This document shows positions 9,162 through 16,348 of a DNA stretch of 64,000 nucleotides, piece after piece. Origin of the DNA: Streptomyces sp. ICC1 (GTDB lineage: Bacteria > Actinomycetota > Actinomycetes > Streptomycetales > Streptomycetaceae). How positions within the stretch are numbered: the stretch's first letter is position 1; every line of letters begins with the position of its first letter. The stretch spans positions 3,190,267 through 3,254,266 of the forward strand of contig NZ_CP030287.1 of NCBI RefSeq assembly GCF_003287935.1, given 5' to 3'. The notes beneath the pieces are model-generated. The model saw only the letters and a list, made by a program, of their open reading frames with translations. It was not told where the DNA came from and searched no databases. The position numbers were made by a program, and so were the translations under genes.

Positions 9162-10070
9162 TCAGAGGTCCGCGAGCGCCAGCCCGGCCTGGGCCGCGGC
9201 CGCCCGGACGGTCTGCTCGAGCAGTACCGCGATGGTCATCGGGCCGACGCCGCCCGGTACGGGGGTGATCAGCGAGGCGCGGGCGGCGGCCGACTCGAAG
9301 TGGACGTCGCCGACGTTGCCCTCGTTGTACCCGGCGTCCAGGACCACGGCGCCCGGCTTGATGTCCTCGCCGCGGATGAACTCGGCCTTGCCGACGGCGG
9401 CGACCAGCACGTCCGCCTGGCGGACGATGGACGGGAGGTCCACGGTGCGCGAGTGGCAGTAGGTGACGGTGGCGTTCTGCTCCAGGAGGAGCATCCCCGC
9501 GGGCTTCCCCAGGATCGCGCTGCGGCCGACGACCACGGCGTGCTTGCCGGTCAGGTCCACGTCGTAGGCCTCCAGCAGCCGCATGATGCCGCCGGGGGTG
9601 CAGGAGACGAACCCGGGCAGCCCGAAGCCCATGGCGGCGAAGGAGTGCATGGTGACCCCGTCGACGTCCTTGCCGGGGGCGATGGCCTCGAAGGCGGCGC
9701 GCTCGTCGATGTGGTGCGGGACGGGGTGCTGGAGCAGGATTCCGCTGATCTCCGGGTCCTCGGAGAGCGCGGTGAGGGCGGCCACCAGTTCCTCGGTGGT
9801 CGTGGCGGCCGGCAGCTCCACGTGGCGGGAGGTGATCCCGGCCTTGGCGCAGCGGTTCTGCTTCATCCGCACGTAGGTGACGGAGGCGGGGTCCTCGCCG
9901 ACCAGCACGGTCGCCAGACAGGGCGCGGTGCCGGTGCGCTCGGTGATCTTCGCGGCGTGGTCGGCGGTCCGCTCCGAGATGCGGCGTGCCAGGGCCGTGC
10001 CGTCCATCAGCCGGGCGGTGGGGGCCTGGCCGTCGGTCTGGGCCGCGGGAACGGTCTGGGCAGTCGTCAT
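9162..10070 (-). CDS. folD: Bifunctional methylene-THF dehydrogenase/cyclohydrolase
   Basis: A 302-residue FolD. It interconverts 5,10-methylene-, methenyl- and 10-formyl-tetrahydrofolate with NADP in the cytosol, supplying formyl units for purine synthesis. Landmarks in order: the catalytic-lysine region YVRMKQN near residue 66, the one-carbon site PGGIMRLL near 150, the NADP site VVVGRSAILGKP near 172, and ITPVPGGVGPMT near 265. The start is ATG 10070 behind AGGAG (spacing 5); the upstream in-frame codons are riboswitch leader. Expression is controlled by the ZTP riboswitch in the leader, which senses ZMP/ZTP accumulated when formyl-THF is short. Confidence 0.95.
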   Translation of the reverse strand: MTTAQTVPAAQTDGQAPTARLMDGTALARRISERTADHAAKITERTGTAPCLATVLVGEDPASVTYVRMKQNRCAKAGITSRHVELPAATTTEELVAALTALSEDPEISGILLQHPVPHHIDERAAFEAIAPGKDVDGVTMHSFAAMGFGLPGFVSCTPGGIMRLLEAYDVDLTGKHAVVVGRSAILGKPAGMLLLEQNATVTYCHSRTVDLPSIVRQADVLVAAVGKAEFIRGEDIKPGAVVLDAGYNEGNVGDVHFESAAARASLITPVPGGVGPMTIAVLLEQTVRAAAAQAGLALADL

Positions 10071-10105
10071 GGGGTCTCCTGAGCGTCGCTGCGGGATCGC
10101 GGTTC

Positions 10106-10188
10106 GCCCAGGCGCGCGGCAGTCGACGTACGGAGCACGCCGGGCCGCTCCCCGGTGGTGATCCACCCGAACGCCAGTCACGGCCCGC
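10106..10188 (-). promoter_or_regulatory. ZTP (pfl) riboswitch controlling folD
   Basis: Read on the minus strand, the leader contains the hallmark pfl elements in order: CGTGACTGGCG, then TGGATCACCACCGGGGAGCG, a variable hairpin, and CCGCGCGCCTGGGC. The conserved GCCTGGGC forms the pseudoknot that binds ZMP/ZTP. It lies 36 bp ahead of the folD ATG. A TACACT -10 at 10198-10193 would start the transcript right at the aptamer. The platform probably acts on the AGGAG, since no T-run follows (inference). Family knowledge: ZTP riboswitches switch on folD and related formyl-THF genes. Confidence 0.92.
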
Positions 10189-10206
10189 CGCCAGTGTAGG
10201 CGAACC

Positions 10207-10267
10207 CCCGGGGACCCCGGCGGGGGGCCCGGGGATCGCTGCCGGGCCCCCCGCCGGGATCCCCGGG
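10207..10267. repeat. 26-bp near-perfect hairpin between divergent genes
   Basis: A perfect 17-bp stem (10216-10232 with 10242-10258) around a 9-nt loop continues outward, after one C/A mismatch, for eight more pairs to 10207 and 10267. It sits exactly where the folD -35 should be and upstream of the methyltransferase promoter. Nearly all pairs are G:C. Confidence 0.85.
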
Positions 10268-10315
10268 CCCGGGAATCCGGTGGATGACCGGGGCGCGACC
10301 TGGGACGATCGAGAC

Positions 10316-11077
10316 ATGACGCCCACTTTTGACCATCTCGTCGCGGAGGCCGACTCCGTGTCCGTGGACGGCTGGGACTTCTCCTGGCTCGACGGCCGCG
10401 CCAGCGAGCAGCGCCCCTCCTGGGGGTACCAGCGCCTCCTCGGGGAGCGCCTGGCCGCGGTCCGCTCCGCCCTGGACATCCAGACCGGCGGCGGGGAGGT
10501 GCTCGCCGGGGCCGGCCCCCTGCCCCCGCTCATGGCGGCCACCGAGTCCTGGCCGCCGAACGTGGAGAAGGCGACGCGACTGCTGCACCCGCTGGGCGCG
10601 GTGGTGGTCGCGGACTGCGACGAGCCCCCGCTGCCGTTCGCCGGCGAGGCCTTCGAGTTCGTCTCGAGCCGGCATCCGGTGACGATCTGGTGGGAGGAGA
10701 TCGCGCGGGTGCTGCGGCCGGGCGGCACGTACCTCTCCCAGCAGGTCGGTCCGGCGAGCGTCTTCGAGCTGGTCGAGTACTTCCTGGGCCCGCAGCCGGA
10801 GGAGGTCCGGCGGGGCCGGCACCCCGACGACGCGGTCGCCGACGCCACGAAGGCCGGGCTCGAAGTCGTCGATCTGCGCTCGGAGCGGCTGCGGACGGAG
10901 TTCCACGACATCGGAGCCGTGATCTACTTTCTCCGGAAGGTGATCTGGATGGTGCCCGGTTTCACGGTCGGGCACTACCGGGACCGCTTGCGCGAGCTGC
11001 ACGAACAGATCGAACGCGACGGCCCGTTCGTCGCGCACACCGCCCGATTCCTCATCGAGGCCCGCAAAACGGGCTGA
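10316..11077 (+). CDS. Class I SAM-dependent methyltransferase
   Basis: A 253-residue cytosolic protein. DIQTGGGEVLAG near residue 58 is motif I (SAM-binding glycine loop), ADCDEPPLPF near 100 is the post-motif II acidic region, and RVLRPGGTYLSQQVG near 135 is the motif III strand. The substrate is unknown. The start ATG 10316 has GACGAT six nt upstream and no ribosome site, fitting a leaderless mRNA. Divergent from folD, with the giant hairpin between them. Confidence 0.82.
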   Translation: MTPTFDHLVAEADSVSVDGWDFSWLDGRASEQRPSWGYQRLLGERLAAVRSALDIQTGGGEVLAGAGPLPPLMAATESWPPNVEKATRLLHPLGAVVVADCDEPPLPFAGEAFEFVSSRHPVTIWWEEIARVLRPGGTYLSQQVGPASVFELVEYFLGPQPEEVRRGRHPDDAVADATKAGLEVVDLRSERLRTEFHDIGAVIYFLRKVIWMVPGFTVGHYRDRLRELHEQIERDGPFVAHTARFLIEARKTG

Positions 11078-11203
11078 CAAATCGGGCGGACGCGACCACC
11101 GCCGATCGGTTGCCCGGTCACAGCGTGGCGCAGGTCACTCAATTGAGCGCGTAACGAATCGACTCGGGCATGCGATGAACCGACAGGTGTCCTCGTGCGG
11201 CCC

Positions 11204-11230
11204 GGAATACAGACCCCCCTCGGGTCTGTT
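11204..11230 (+). promoter_or_regulatory. SigR-type promoter of hrdB
   Basis: GGAAT (11204-11208) and GTT (11228-11230) are 19 nt apart, matching the thiol-stress sigma factor SigR consensus. The S. coelicolor hrdB p2 promoter is a known SigR target. The spacer is almost entirely an inverted repeat: ACAGACCC (11209-11216) and GGGTCTGT (11222-11229). Confidence 0.75.
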
Positions 11231-11291
11231 TCCCAAGTTCGCGCGATGATGTCCCGCCATCCCTTTATCTGTTCGCAACGAGAGGCTCCTT

Positions 11292-12866
11292 GTGTCGCTC
11301 AGCCCGTCCCGTACGTTCCCCACGGAGATCGCCGAATCCGAGGCCCTGGTCGCGCTTGTCGAGCGCGGCCGCGAGCAGGGTCACATCAACGGTGATGACG
11401 TGCGCCAGGCCTTCGAGGCCGGCCGCATCCCGGTGGACCAGTGGAAGCGGGTCCTGCGCAGCCTGAACCAGGTCCTGGACGAGGAGGGCGTCGCGCTGCA
11501 CGTCAGCGCCGCGCCCGCCACGAAGGTTGCCGCCAAGAAGCCGCGCAAGGCGGCCGCCGCCCCGGCGCGTGCCGTCACCAAGAAGGCCGCCGCCCCGCCG
11601 CGCCTCATCGGCGCGCGCAAGACGGCGGCCCCCGCCACCGCCGCGGCGATATCCGACCCGTCGGCCTCCGGCACCGAGGAGGAGGTGGCGGCCGAGGCCG
11701 CTGCCGCGCCGAAGAAGCGGACGGTCAAGAAGACCGCCGTGAAGAAGACCGCGGTCAAGAAGACGGCCGCCACGAAGAAGACCGCCAAGGACGGCGACGA
11801 GGGCGACGCCCCCGTGGCCCTGGGCGAGGACTGGGCAGCCGAGGACCTCGACGAGGGCGACGAGAAGGAGACGCCCAAGACGGGCGGCAGCGCCGGCTTC
11901 GTCCTGTCCGACGACGACGAGGACGACGCTCCGGCGCAGACGGTCATGGTCGCCGGCGCCACCGCCGACCCCGTCAAGGACTACCTCAAGCTCATCGGCA
12001 AGGTGCCGCTGCTCAACGCCGAGCAGGAGGTCGAGCTCGCCAAGCGGATCGAGGCCGGTCTCTTCTCCGAGTACAAGCTCGAAGAGGAGGAGGACCACAA
12101 GCCCGCCTTCAAGCGCGAGCTCGAGATCCTGGTCGAGGACGGCCGCCGCGCCAAGAACCACCTGCTGGAGGCCAACCTCCGCCTCGTGGTCTCGCTGGCC
12201 AAGCGCTACACCGGCCGCGGCATGCTCTTCCTGGACCTGATCCAGGAGGGCAACGTCGGCCTGATCCGCGCCGTGGAGAAGTTCGACTACACCAAGGGCT
12301 TCAAGTTCTCCACGTACGCGACCTGGTGGATCCGGCAGGCGATCACGCGCGCCATGGCCGACCAGTCGCGCACCATCCGCATCCCCGTCCACATGGTCGA
12401 GATCATCAACAAGCTGGCCCGCGTCCAGCGCCAGATGCTCCAGGACCTCGGCCGGGAGCCCACTCCGGAGGAGCTGGGCAAGGAACTCGACATGACCCCC
12501 GAGAAGGTCATCGAGGTCCAGAAGTACGGCCGCGAGCCGATCTCCCTGCACACCCCGCTGGGTGAGGAGGGCGACAGCGAGTTCGGTGACCTCATCGAGG
12601 ACTCCGAGGCGGTCGTCCCGGCCGACGCCGTGAGCTTCACCTTCCTTCAGGAGCAGCTCCAGTCGATCCTGGGCACGCTCTCGGAGCGCGAGGCGGGCGT
12701 GGTCTCCATGCGCTACGGCCTCAACGACGGCCAGCCGAAGACCCTCGACGAGATCGGCCGCGTGTACGGGGTCACCCGTGAGCGCATCCGCCAGATCGAG
12801 TCGAAGACCATGTCGAAGCTCCGTCACCCGTCGCGCTCGCAGGTGCTGCGCGACTACCTCGACTAA
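11292..12866 (+). CDS. hrdB: Principal RNA polymerase sigma factor HrdB
   Basis: A 524-residue group 1 sigma70. Residues 1-65 carry the Streptomyces-specific N-terminal fold ([20 protein letters not shown]). Residues 75-220 are a Lys/Ala- and acid-rich linker with [14 protein letters not shown] repeats. From residue 224 ([20 protein letters not shown]) come region 1.2, regions 2.1-2.4 with the core-binding segment [19 protein letters not shown], region 3, and region 4.2 ([20 protein letters not shown]) before DYLD. It directs transcription of housekeeping genes. The start is GTG 11292 behind GAGG. It has the expected SigR promoter. Length is close to the 511 residues of S. coelicolor HrdB. 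Confidence 0.95.
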   Translation: MSLSPSRTFPTEIAESEALVALVERGREQGHINGDDVRQAFEAGRIPVDQWKRVLRSLNQVLDEEGVALHVSAAPATKVAAKKPRKAAAAPARAVTKKAAAPPRLIGARKTAAPATAAAISDPSASGTEEEVAAEAAAAPKKRTVKKTAVKKTAVKKTAATKKTAKDGDEGDAPVALGEDWAAEDLDEGDEKETPKTGGSAGFVLSDDDEDDAPAQTVMVAGATADPVKDYLKLIGKVPLLNAEQEVELAKRIEAGLFSEYKLEEEEDHKPAFKRELEILVEDGRRAKNHLLEANLRLVVSLAKRYTGRGMLFLDLIQEGNVGLIRAVEKFDYTKGFKFSTYATWWIRQAITRAMADQSRTIRIPVHMVEIINKLARVQRQMLQDLGREPTPEELGKELDMTPEKVIEVQKYGREPISLHTPLGEEGDSEFGDLIEDSEAVVPADAVSFTFLQEQLQSILGTLSEREAGVVSMRYGLNDGQPKTLDEIGRVYGVTRERIRQIESKTMSKLRHPSRSQVLRDYLD

Positions 12867-12883
12867 AAATCGGGTCGCGCCCC

Positions 12884-14695
12884 TCAGGTCAGTCGGAAGA
12901 CCGGCCCGCGGGGCGTGAACGGCAGGGAGGCACCCTGCGGGATCAGGAAGGCGTGCTCGCGCCGGATCCGCAGGGTGTCGGTCCACCCGTCCGTGATCAC
13001 CAGCACCGGGGCCCCGGGCGGGAAGTCCTCGGCACGCTGCAGCAGGTCGATGCCCGGTTGCAGGACGGTCCCTCCCCGGCCGCGCACCCTCACCCGGCCC
13101 GCGATCTCGGTCGGGGGCAGATAGCCCGCGTCGTACGGCGCCGCGTCGCAGAACACGACGCGGGCGGCCGGTACGTCGCGGGCTTCGGCGTACGAGGCGA
13201 TGGCGCCGAGCGCCTTGCCGAGCAGGGCGGTGTCCATCGACCCCGAGGTGTCGAGGACCACGCCGAAGGTGCAGCGGGCCGTCTCCTCGGCGGGGAAGTA
13301 CCGGCCGGCCCGCGGGATGTCCGGGGTGGAGGCCTGCCGGCGGGCCGGGCGCGCGAAGCTGCGTACCGGCTCGGGGCGCGGCACGTACTCGTCGAACCAG
13401 CGGGCCAGGCGCGCGTCCCAGGGCACCGGGGGGTGGGCCAGTGCCCGGATCTCCTCGATCAGCCCGGCGGGCAGCAGCCCGCGCTTCCCCTGCTCGTGCA
13501 GGTCGAAGCCCTGGACCAGGCCGCGCCGGTAGAACTCGTCCAGGTCGGTGTACGGTCCGCTCCCAGGGTGGGTCAGCGGCTCGCCGAGGATGTCCCCGCG
13601 GCCCTTGCCGCGCAGGGTGGCGAGCCGGCGCATCCGGCGCAGGTCGCCGGTGATCCGGTCGTAGACCTCCTCGACGGACAGGTCCCGCAGCTCCGGGTCG
13701 TACAGCAGCCCCTCGGGCATCTCTCCGACGCCCATCTCGACGAGCCAGCCGTTGACCACGTAGTCGGCGGCCACGTTGTGCAGGTACGGGTCCCGGGCGC
13801 CGCGGCGCTCTCCGTGGCGCAGGGCGGCGTGCAGCATCTCGTGGGCCAGGATGAACCGCCACTCCTCGTCGGCGAAGGTGCGCAGCGGGTTGACGTAGAT
13901 CTCGCCGGCGCTCGCGCTGACGGCTGCGATGTCGATGCCGTCAGCGCGGGCGAGCTCGGCGTCGGCGACGAGCCGCAGTCCCGCGGCGAGGCCGCCCAGC
14001 AGCGGGTACGAGGAGACGAACCAGCTCAGGGCCCGCTCCCACGGCTGCGGCCGGTGCCCCTCGCGGCCGGCGGCCAGGTCCATGGTGGCGGAGACGGACC
14101 GGGTGAGGGCGTGGGCGAAGCCGGTCTGCCAGTCGGGGGCCGCGTTCCAGTTCCGCCAGGGCTCCAGGATCTGGTCGGGGGCGCCGGCGGCGCTCGTGCC
14201 GCAGTCCTCGTAGCGGGGCGGGACCCCGTCCTGGCGCCAGGCGCCGGTGAGCTGCTCCTCGTCGCCGCCCGGGTACGCGTCGGGCAGCCGGTCGGGGGCC
14301 CGGCCGACGGGGAAGTTCAGCAGGAAGCGGTTGACGACGACGCAGCGGGCCGCGAGCTCGGCGCGGTCGGGCTGCGGCCGGTCCTCCTCCTTGGCGGCGG
14401 GCACGTGCCCGAATCCGAGGTGGAGCAGGCAGTGCGCCAGGGTCCAGGCCCATTCGGCGGGCTCGGCGCGGCGGGCGGGGTGGGCGTGGATCACGCCGTT
14501 GGAGGTGACCACCGCGAGGCCGGCGGCGACGCAGAGATCGCACCGCGGGTTGCGGCAGTGGGAGGCGGAGACGGCGTTCAGAGCCGGGTTCTGCCGGATC
14601 GCGGCCCGCCCGGCCTCGTAGGCGAGGGTGGCCGGGTCGGGCTTGGCCTGCTTGGCCTGCTTGGCCTGCTGCTTGGACGGCTTGCGGGTGGTCAC
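12884..14695 (-). CDS. vWA-domain putative metallopeptidase (DUF2201-type)
   Basis: A 603-residue protein paired with a MoxR ATPase. The N-terminus has QAKQAKQAK repeats, then a CxxxxCxxC cluster (residues 47-55). Two zincin-like motifs follow: AHCLLHLGFGH (86-96, Glu replaced by Cys) and AHEMLHAALRH (283-293, complete HExxH). The C-terminal von Willebrand A domain carries the MIDAS motif DTSGS (481-485) and, further on, ITDGWTD. MoxR/vWA pairs are thought to act as metal-dependent chaperones that load cofactors or remodel complexes. The start GTG 14695 overlaps the ATPase stop. Convergent with hrdB. Confidence 0.82.
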   Translation of the reverse strand: MTTRKPSKQQAKQAKQAKPDPATLAYEAGRAAIRQNPALNAVSASHCRNPRCDLCVAAGLAVVTSNGVIHAHPARRAEPAEWAWTLAHCLLHLGFGHVPAAKEEDRPQPDRAELAARCVVVNRFLLNFPVGRAPDRLPDAYPGGDEEQLTGAWRQDGVPPRYEDCGTSAAGAPDQILEPWRNWNAAPDWQTGFAHALTRSVSATMDLAAGREGHRPQPWERALSWFVSSYPLLGGLAAGLRLVADAELARADGIDIAAVSASAGEIYVNPLRTFADEEWRFILAHEMLHAALRHGERRGARDPYLHNVAADYVVNGWLVEMGVGEMPEGLLYDPELRDLSVEEVYDRITGDLRRMRRLATLRGKGRGDILGEPLTHPGSGPYTDLDEFYRRGLVQGFDLHEQGKRGLLPAGLIEEIRALAHPPVPWDARLARWFDEYVPRPEPVRSFARPARRQASTPDIPRAGRYFPAEETARCTFGVVLDTSGSMDTALLGKALGAIASYAEARDVPAARVVFCDAAPYDAGYLPPTEIAGRVRVRGRGGTVLQPGIDLLQRAEDFPPGAPVLVITDGWTDTLRIRREHAFLIPQGASLPFTPRGPVFRLT

Positions 14696-15753
14696 CGGCG
14701 GGCCTCGACCAGGCGGGGCATGTCGCGGGCGGCCTCGATGAGGAACCAGGCGGGCAGCACGGGCTGGCCGTCGGCGTCGTCGGCTATGACGGTCTGGGCC
14801 ACCTCGACGGAGATCTCGGCGAGCTGCACCAGCAGGGACTTGGCGCGGTAGGCGGTCTGGCGGACCCCGGGCGAGACGTGTTCCTTGCGGGCGGGCAGCT
14901 CCTTGACGAGGCGGCCCCGGAAGGCCTCGGCGAGGTAGTAGAGCAGGTCGCGGTCCTCCATGCGGGCGGGCCAGGAGGCCTCGCCCTTGATGACCGCCTC
15001 GATGCCGAAGGTGTGGCGGACGATCTTGGCGTAGCCGCGGAAGGAGACGGCGTGCGCGGGGGTGAGCGTGCCGTGCGCGAGCACGCCGAGCGTCTGCTCG
15101 TCCAGGTCCGGCCCGAAGGAGTGCAGGGCGTCGGAGAGCATGTGCCAGGAGCGGGGCGTGGAGAAGGGCTCCTCCGTCTTGGGCGGCTGCGACCACAGGT
15201 GGTCGGGGCGGTCCGCGAGGTAGTCGGCGACCCAGGGGTGGATGCCGTTCTCGCCGGCCCACACCAGCCAGTCCCCGGCGGACGCCCGCAGGTGGACGTG
15301 GGTGAGCCGGTTGACGAGCGCGGAGGCGATGGGCCGGGCCAGGGCGTTGTCGGTGGCGCGGTTGCCCGCGCCGATGACGATGGAGCCCGGGGGCAGCTCG
15401 TAGGAGCCGATCCGCCGGTCGAGGATGAGCGAGTAGAAGGCCTTCTGCACGTCCGGGCCCGCCGCGTTGAGCTCGTCGAGGAACAGGCAGTACGGCTCTT
15501 CGCGGGCGATGGCCTCGGGCGGGCAGAACACGGAGCGGCCGTCGCGGATCTGCGGTACGCCGATCAGGTCCTCGGGCGCGAGCTGCGTGCCGAGCAGGCT
15601 GACGCACTCCAGCCCCAGCGAGTCGGCGAACTTGCGCACGAGCGAGGACTTCCCGATGCCGGGCGCCCCCCAGAGGAAGACGGGCCGCACGGTGGCGAGC
15701 CCGAGGAGCAGTTCGGGGAGCTGGGCGGGGGTGACGGTGACGGCGGCCTGCAC
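14692..15753 (-). CDS. MoxR-type AAA ATPase
   Basis: A 353-residue AAA ATPase. Walker A is GAPGIGKSSL (near residue 29) and Walker B is CLFLDELNAAGPDVQ (near 90), followed by the sensor-1 Asn in VIGAGNRATDNA (near 125). The family partners with vWA proteins, and the next gene is exactly that, overlapping by four bases (GTGA), so the two are made together. The start is GTG 15753 behind AGGA. It first gene of the two-gene operon. Confidence 0.88.
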   Translation of the reverse strand: MQAAVTVTPAQLPELLLGLATVRPVFLWGAPGIGKSSLVRKFADSLGLECVSLLGTQLAPEDLIGVPQIRDGRSVFCPPEAIAREEPYCLFLDELNAAGPDVQKAFYSLILDRRIGSYELPPGSIVIGAGNRATDNALARPIASALVNRLTHVHLRASAGDWLVWAGENGIHPWVADYLADRPDHLWSQPPKTEEPFSTPRSWHMLSDALHSFGPDLDEQTLGVLAHGTLTPAHAVSFRGYAKIVRHTFGIEAVIKGEASWPARMEDRDLLYYLAEAFRGRLVKELPARKEHVSPGVRQTAYRAKSLLVQLAEISVEVAQTVIADDADGQPVLPAWFLIEAARDMPRLVEARR

Positions 15754-15869
15754 GGACGTCCTTCGGCGCGAGGGGTGGAATGCGCCCAGTGTCGGTGCAC
15801 CCGGCCCCCGGCCGCAGCCGAATTTCGTCCGTGCGGGCCCGGGGAGGGAGCGGTCCGCGGCTCAACCGG

Positions 15870-16220
15870 TCAGTGGATGACCCGGAAGCTGCGCCAGGGG
15901 AGGCTGGCGGGGGCCGTCACGTCCGAGAGGGAGGTGGCGACGTAGGTGCCGTCCTCGCGGTCGCCCTTGCGGCAGTCCTCGGTCCGGTACAGGACGACGT
16001 CGACGAGGGTGTTGTTCTCGACGTGCGCGGCCCCGTGGGGGAGACCGATGCTCTGGCACCCCCTCACGGAGGTGTTGGAGTAGCTCACCTCGATCGGCGA
16101 GTCATGGGCCCTGAAGCTGAGCATGCCCACCGTGCTCCGGCCCAGACCCGAGCAGGCGGTGGCGGTCAGCAGCAGTGCTGCGGCCCCGGTCATGACGCCG
16201 GTACGCCGGATGTGGGTCAT
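15870..16220 (-). CDS. Small secreted lipoprotein, unknown function
   Basis: A 116-residue protein. The N-terminus is a basic segment, a hydrophobic core (GAAALLLTATACSG) and a lipobox-like Cys at residue 23, so it is probably anchored outside the cytoplasmic membrane. The mature part has two further cysteines (GCQSIG and EDCRKG) that could form a disulfide. No family recognised. The start is ATG 16220 behind GAGGA (spacing 7). Confidence 0.65.
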   Translation of the reverse strand: MTHIRRTGVMTGAAALLLTATACSGLGRSTVGMLSFRAHDSPIEVSYSNTSVRGCQSIGLPHGAAHVENNTLVDVVLYRTEDCRKGDREDGTYVATSLSDVTAPASLPWRSFRVIH

Positions 16221-16348
16221 GGCGCGGTCCTCGTCTGTGCGGTGGCAGGCTGTCAATGGCCACAGCCTGCCCCGGCGGCGCGGGGACGGCATCCGGACCG
16301 TGGCCATCCGGGTGAACGCGCCCGCCGGCTCCCGCGGGCCGCACCGGA

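Noticed and set aside
11204..11230. 6C RNA motif (six-cytosine hairpin) upstream of hrdB
   Set aside because: Only one hairpin with a C-run is present; the known motif has two. The SigR promoter explains the sequence better.
11265..13862. A long minus-strand open frame opposite hrdB
   Set aside because: HrdB on the plus strand is unmistakable; the opposite frame has only low-complexity sequence, except where it enters the true vWA region in a different frame.
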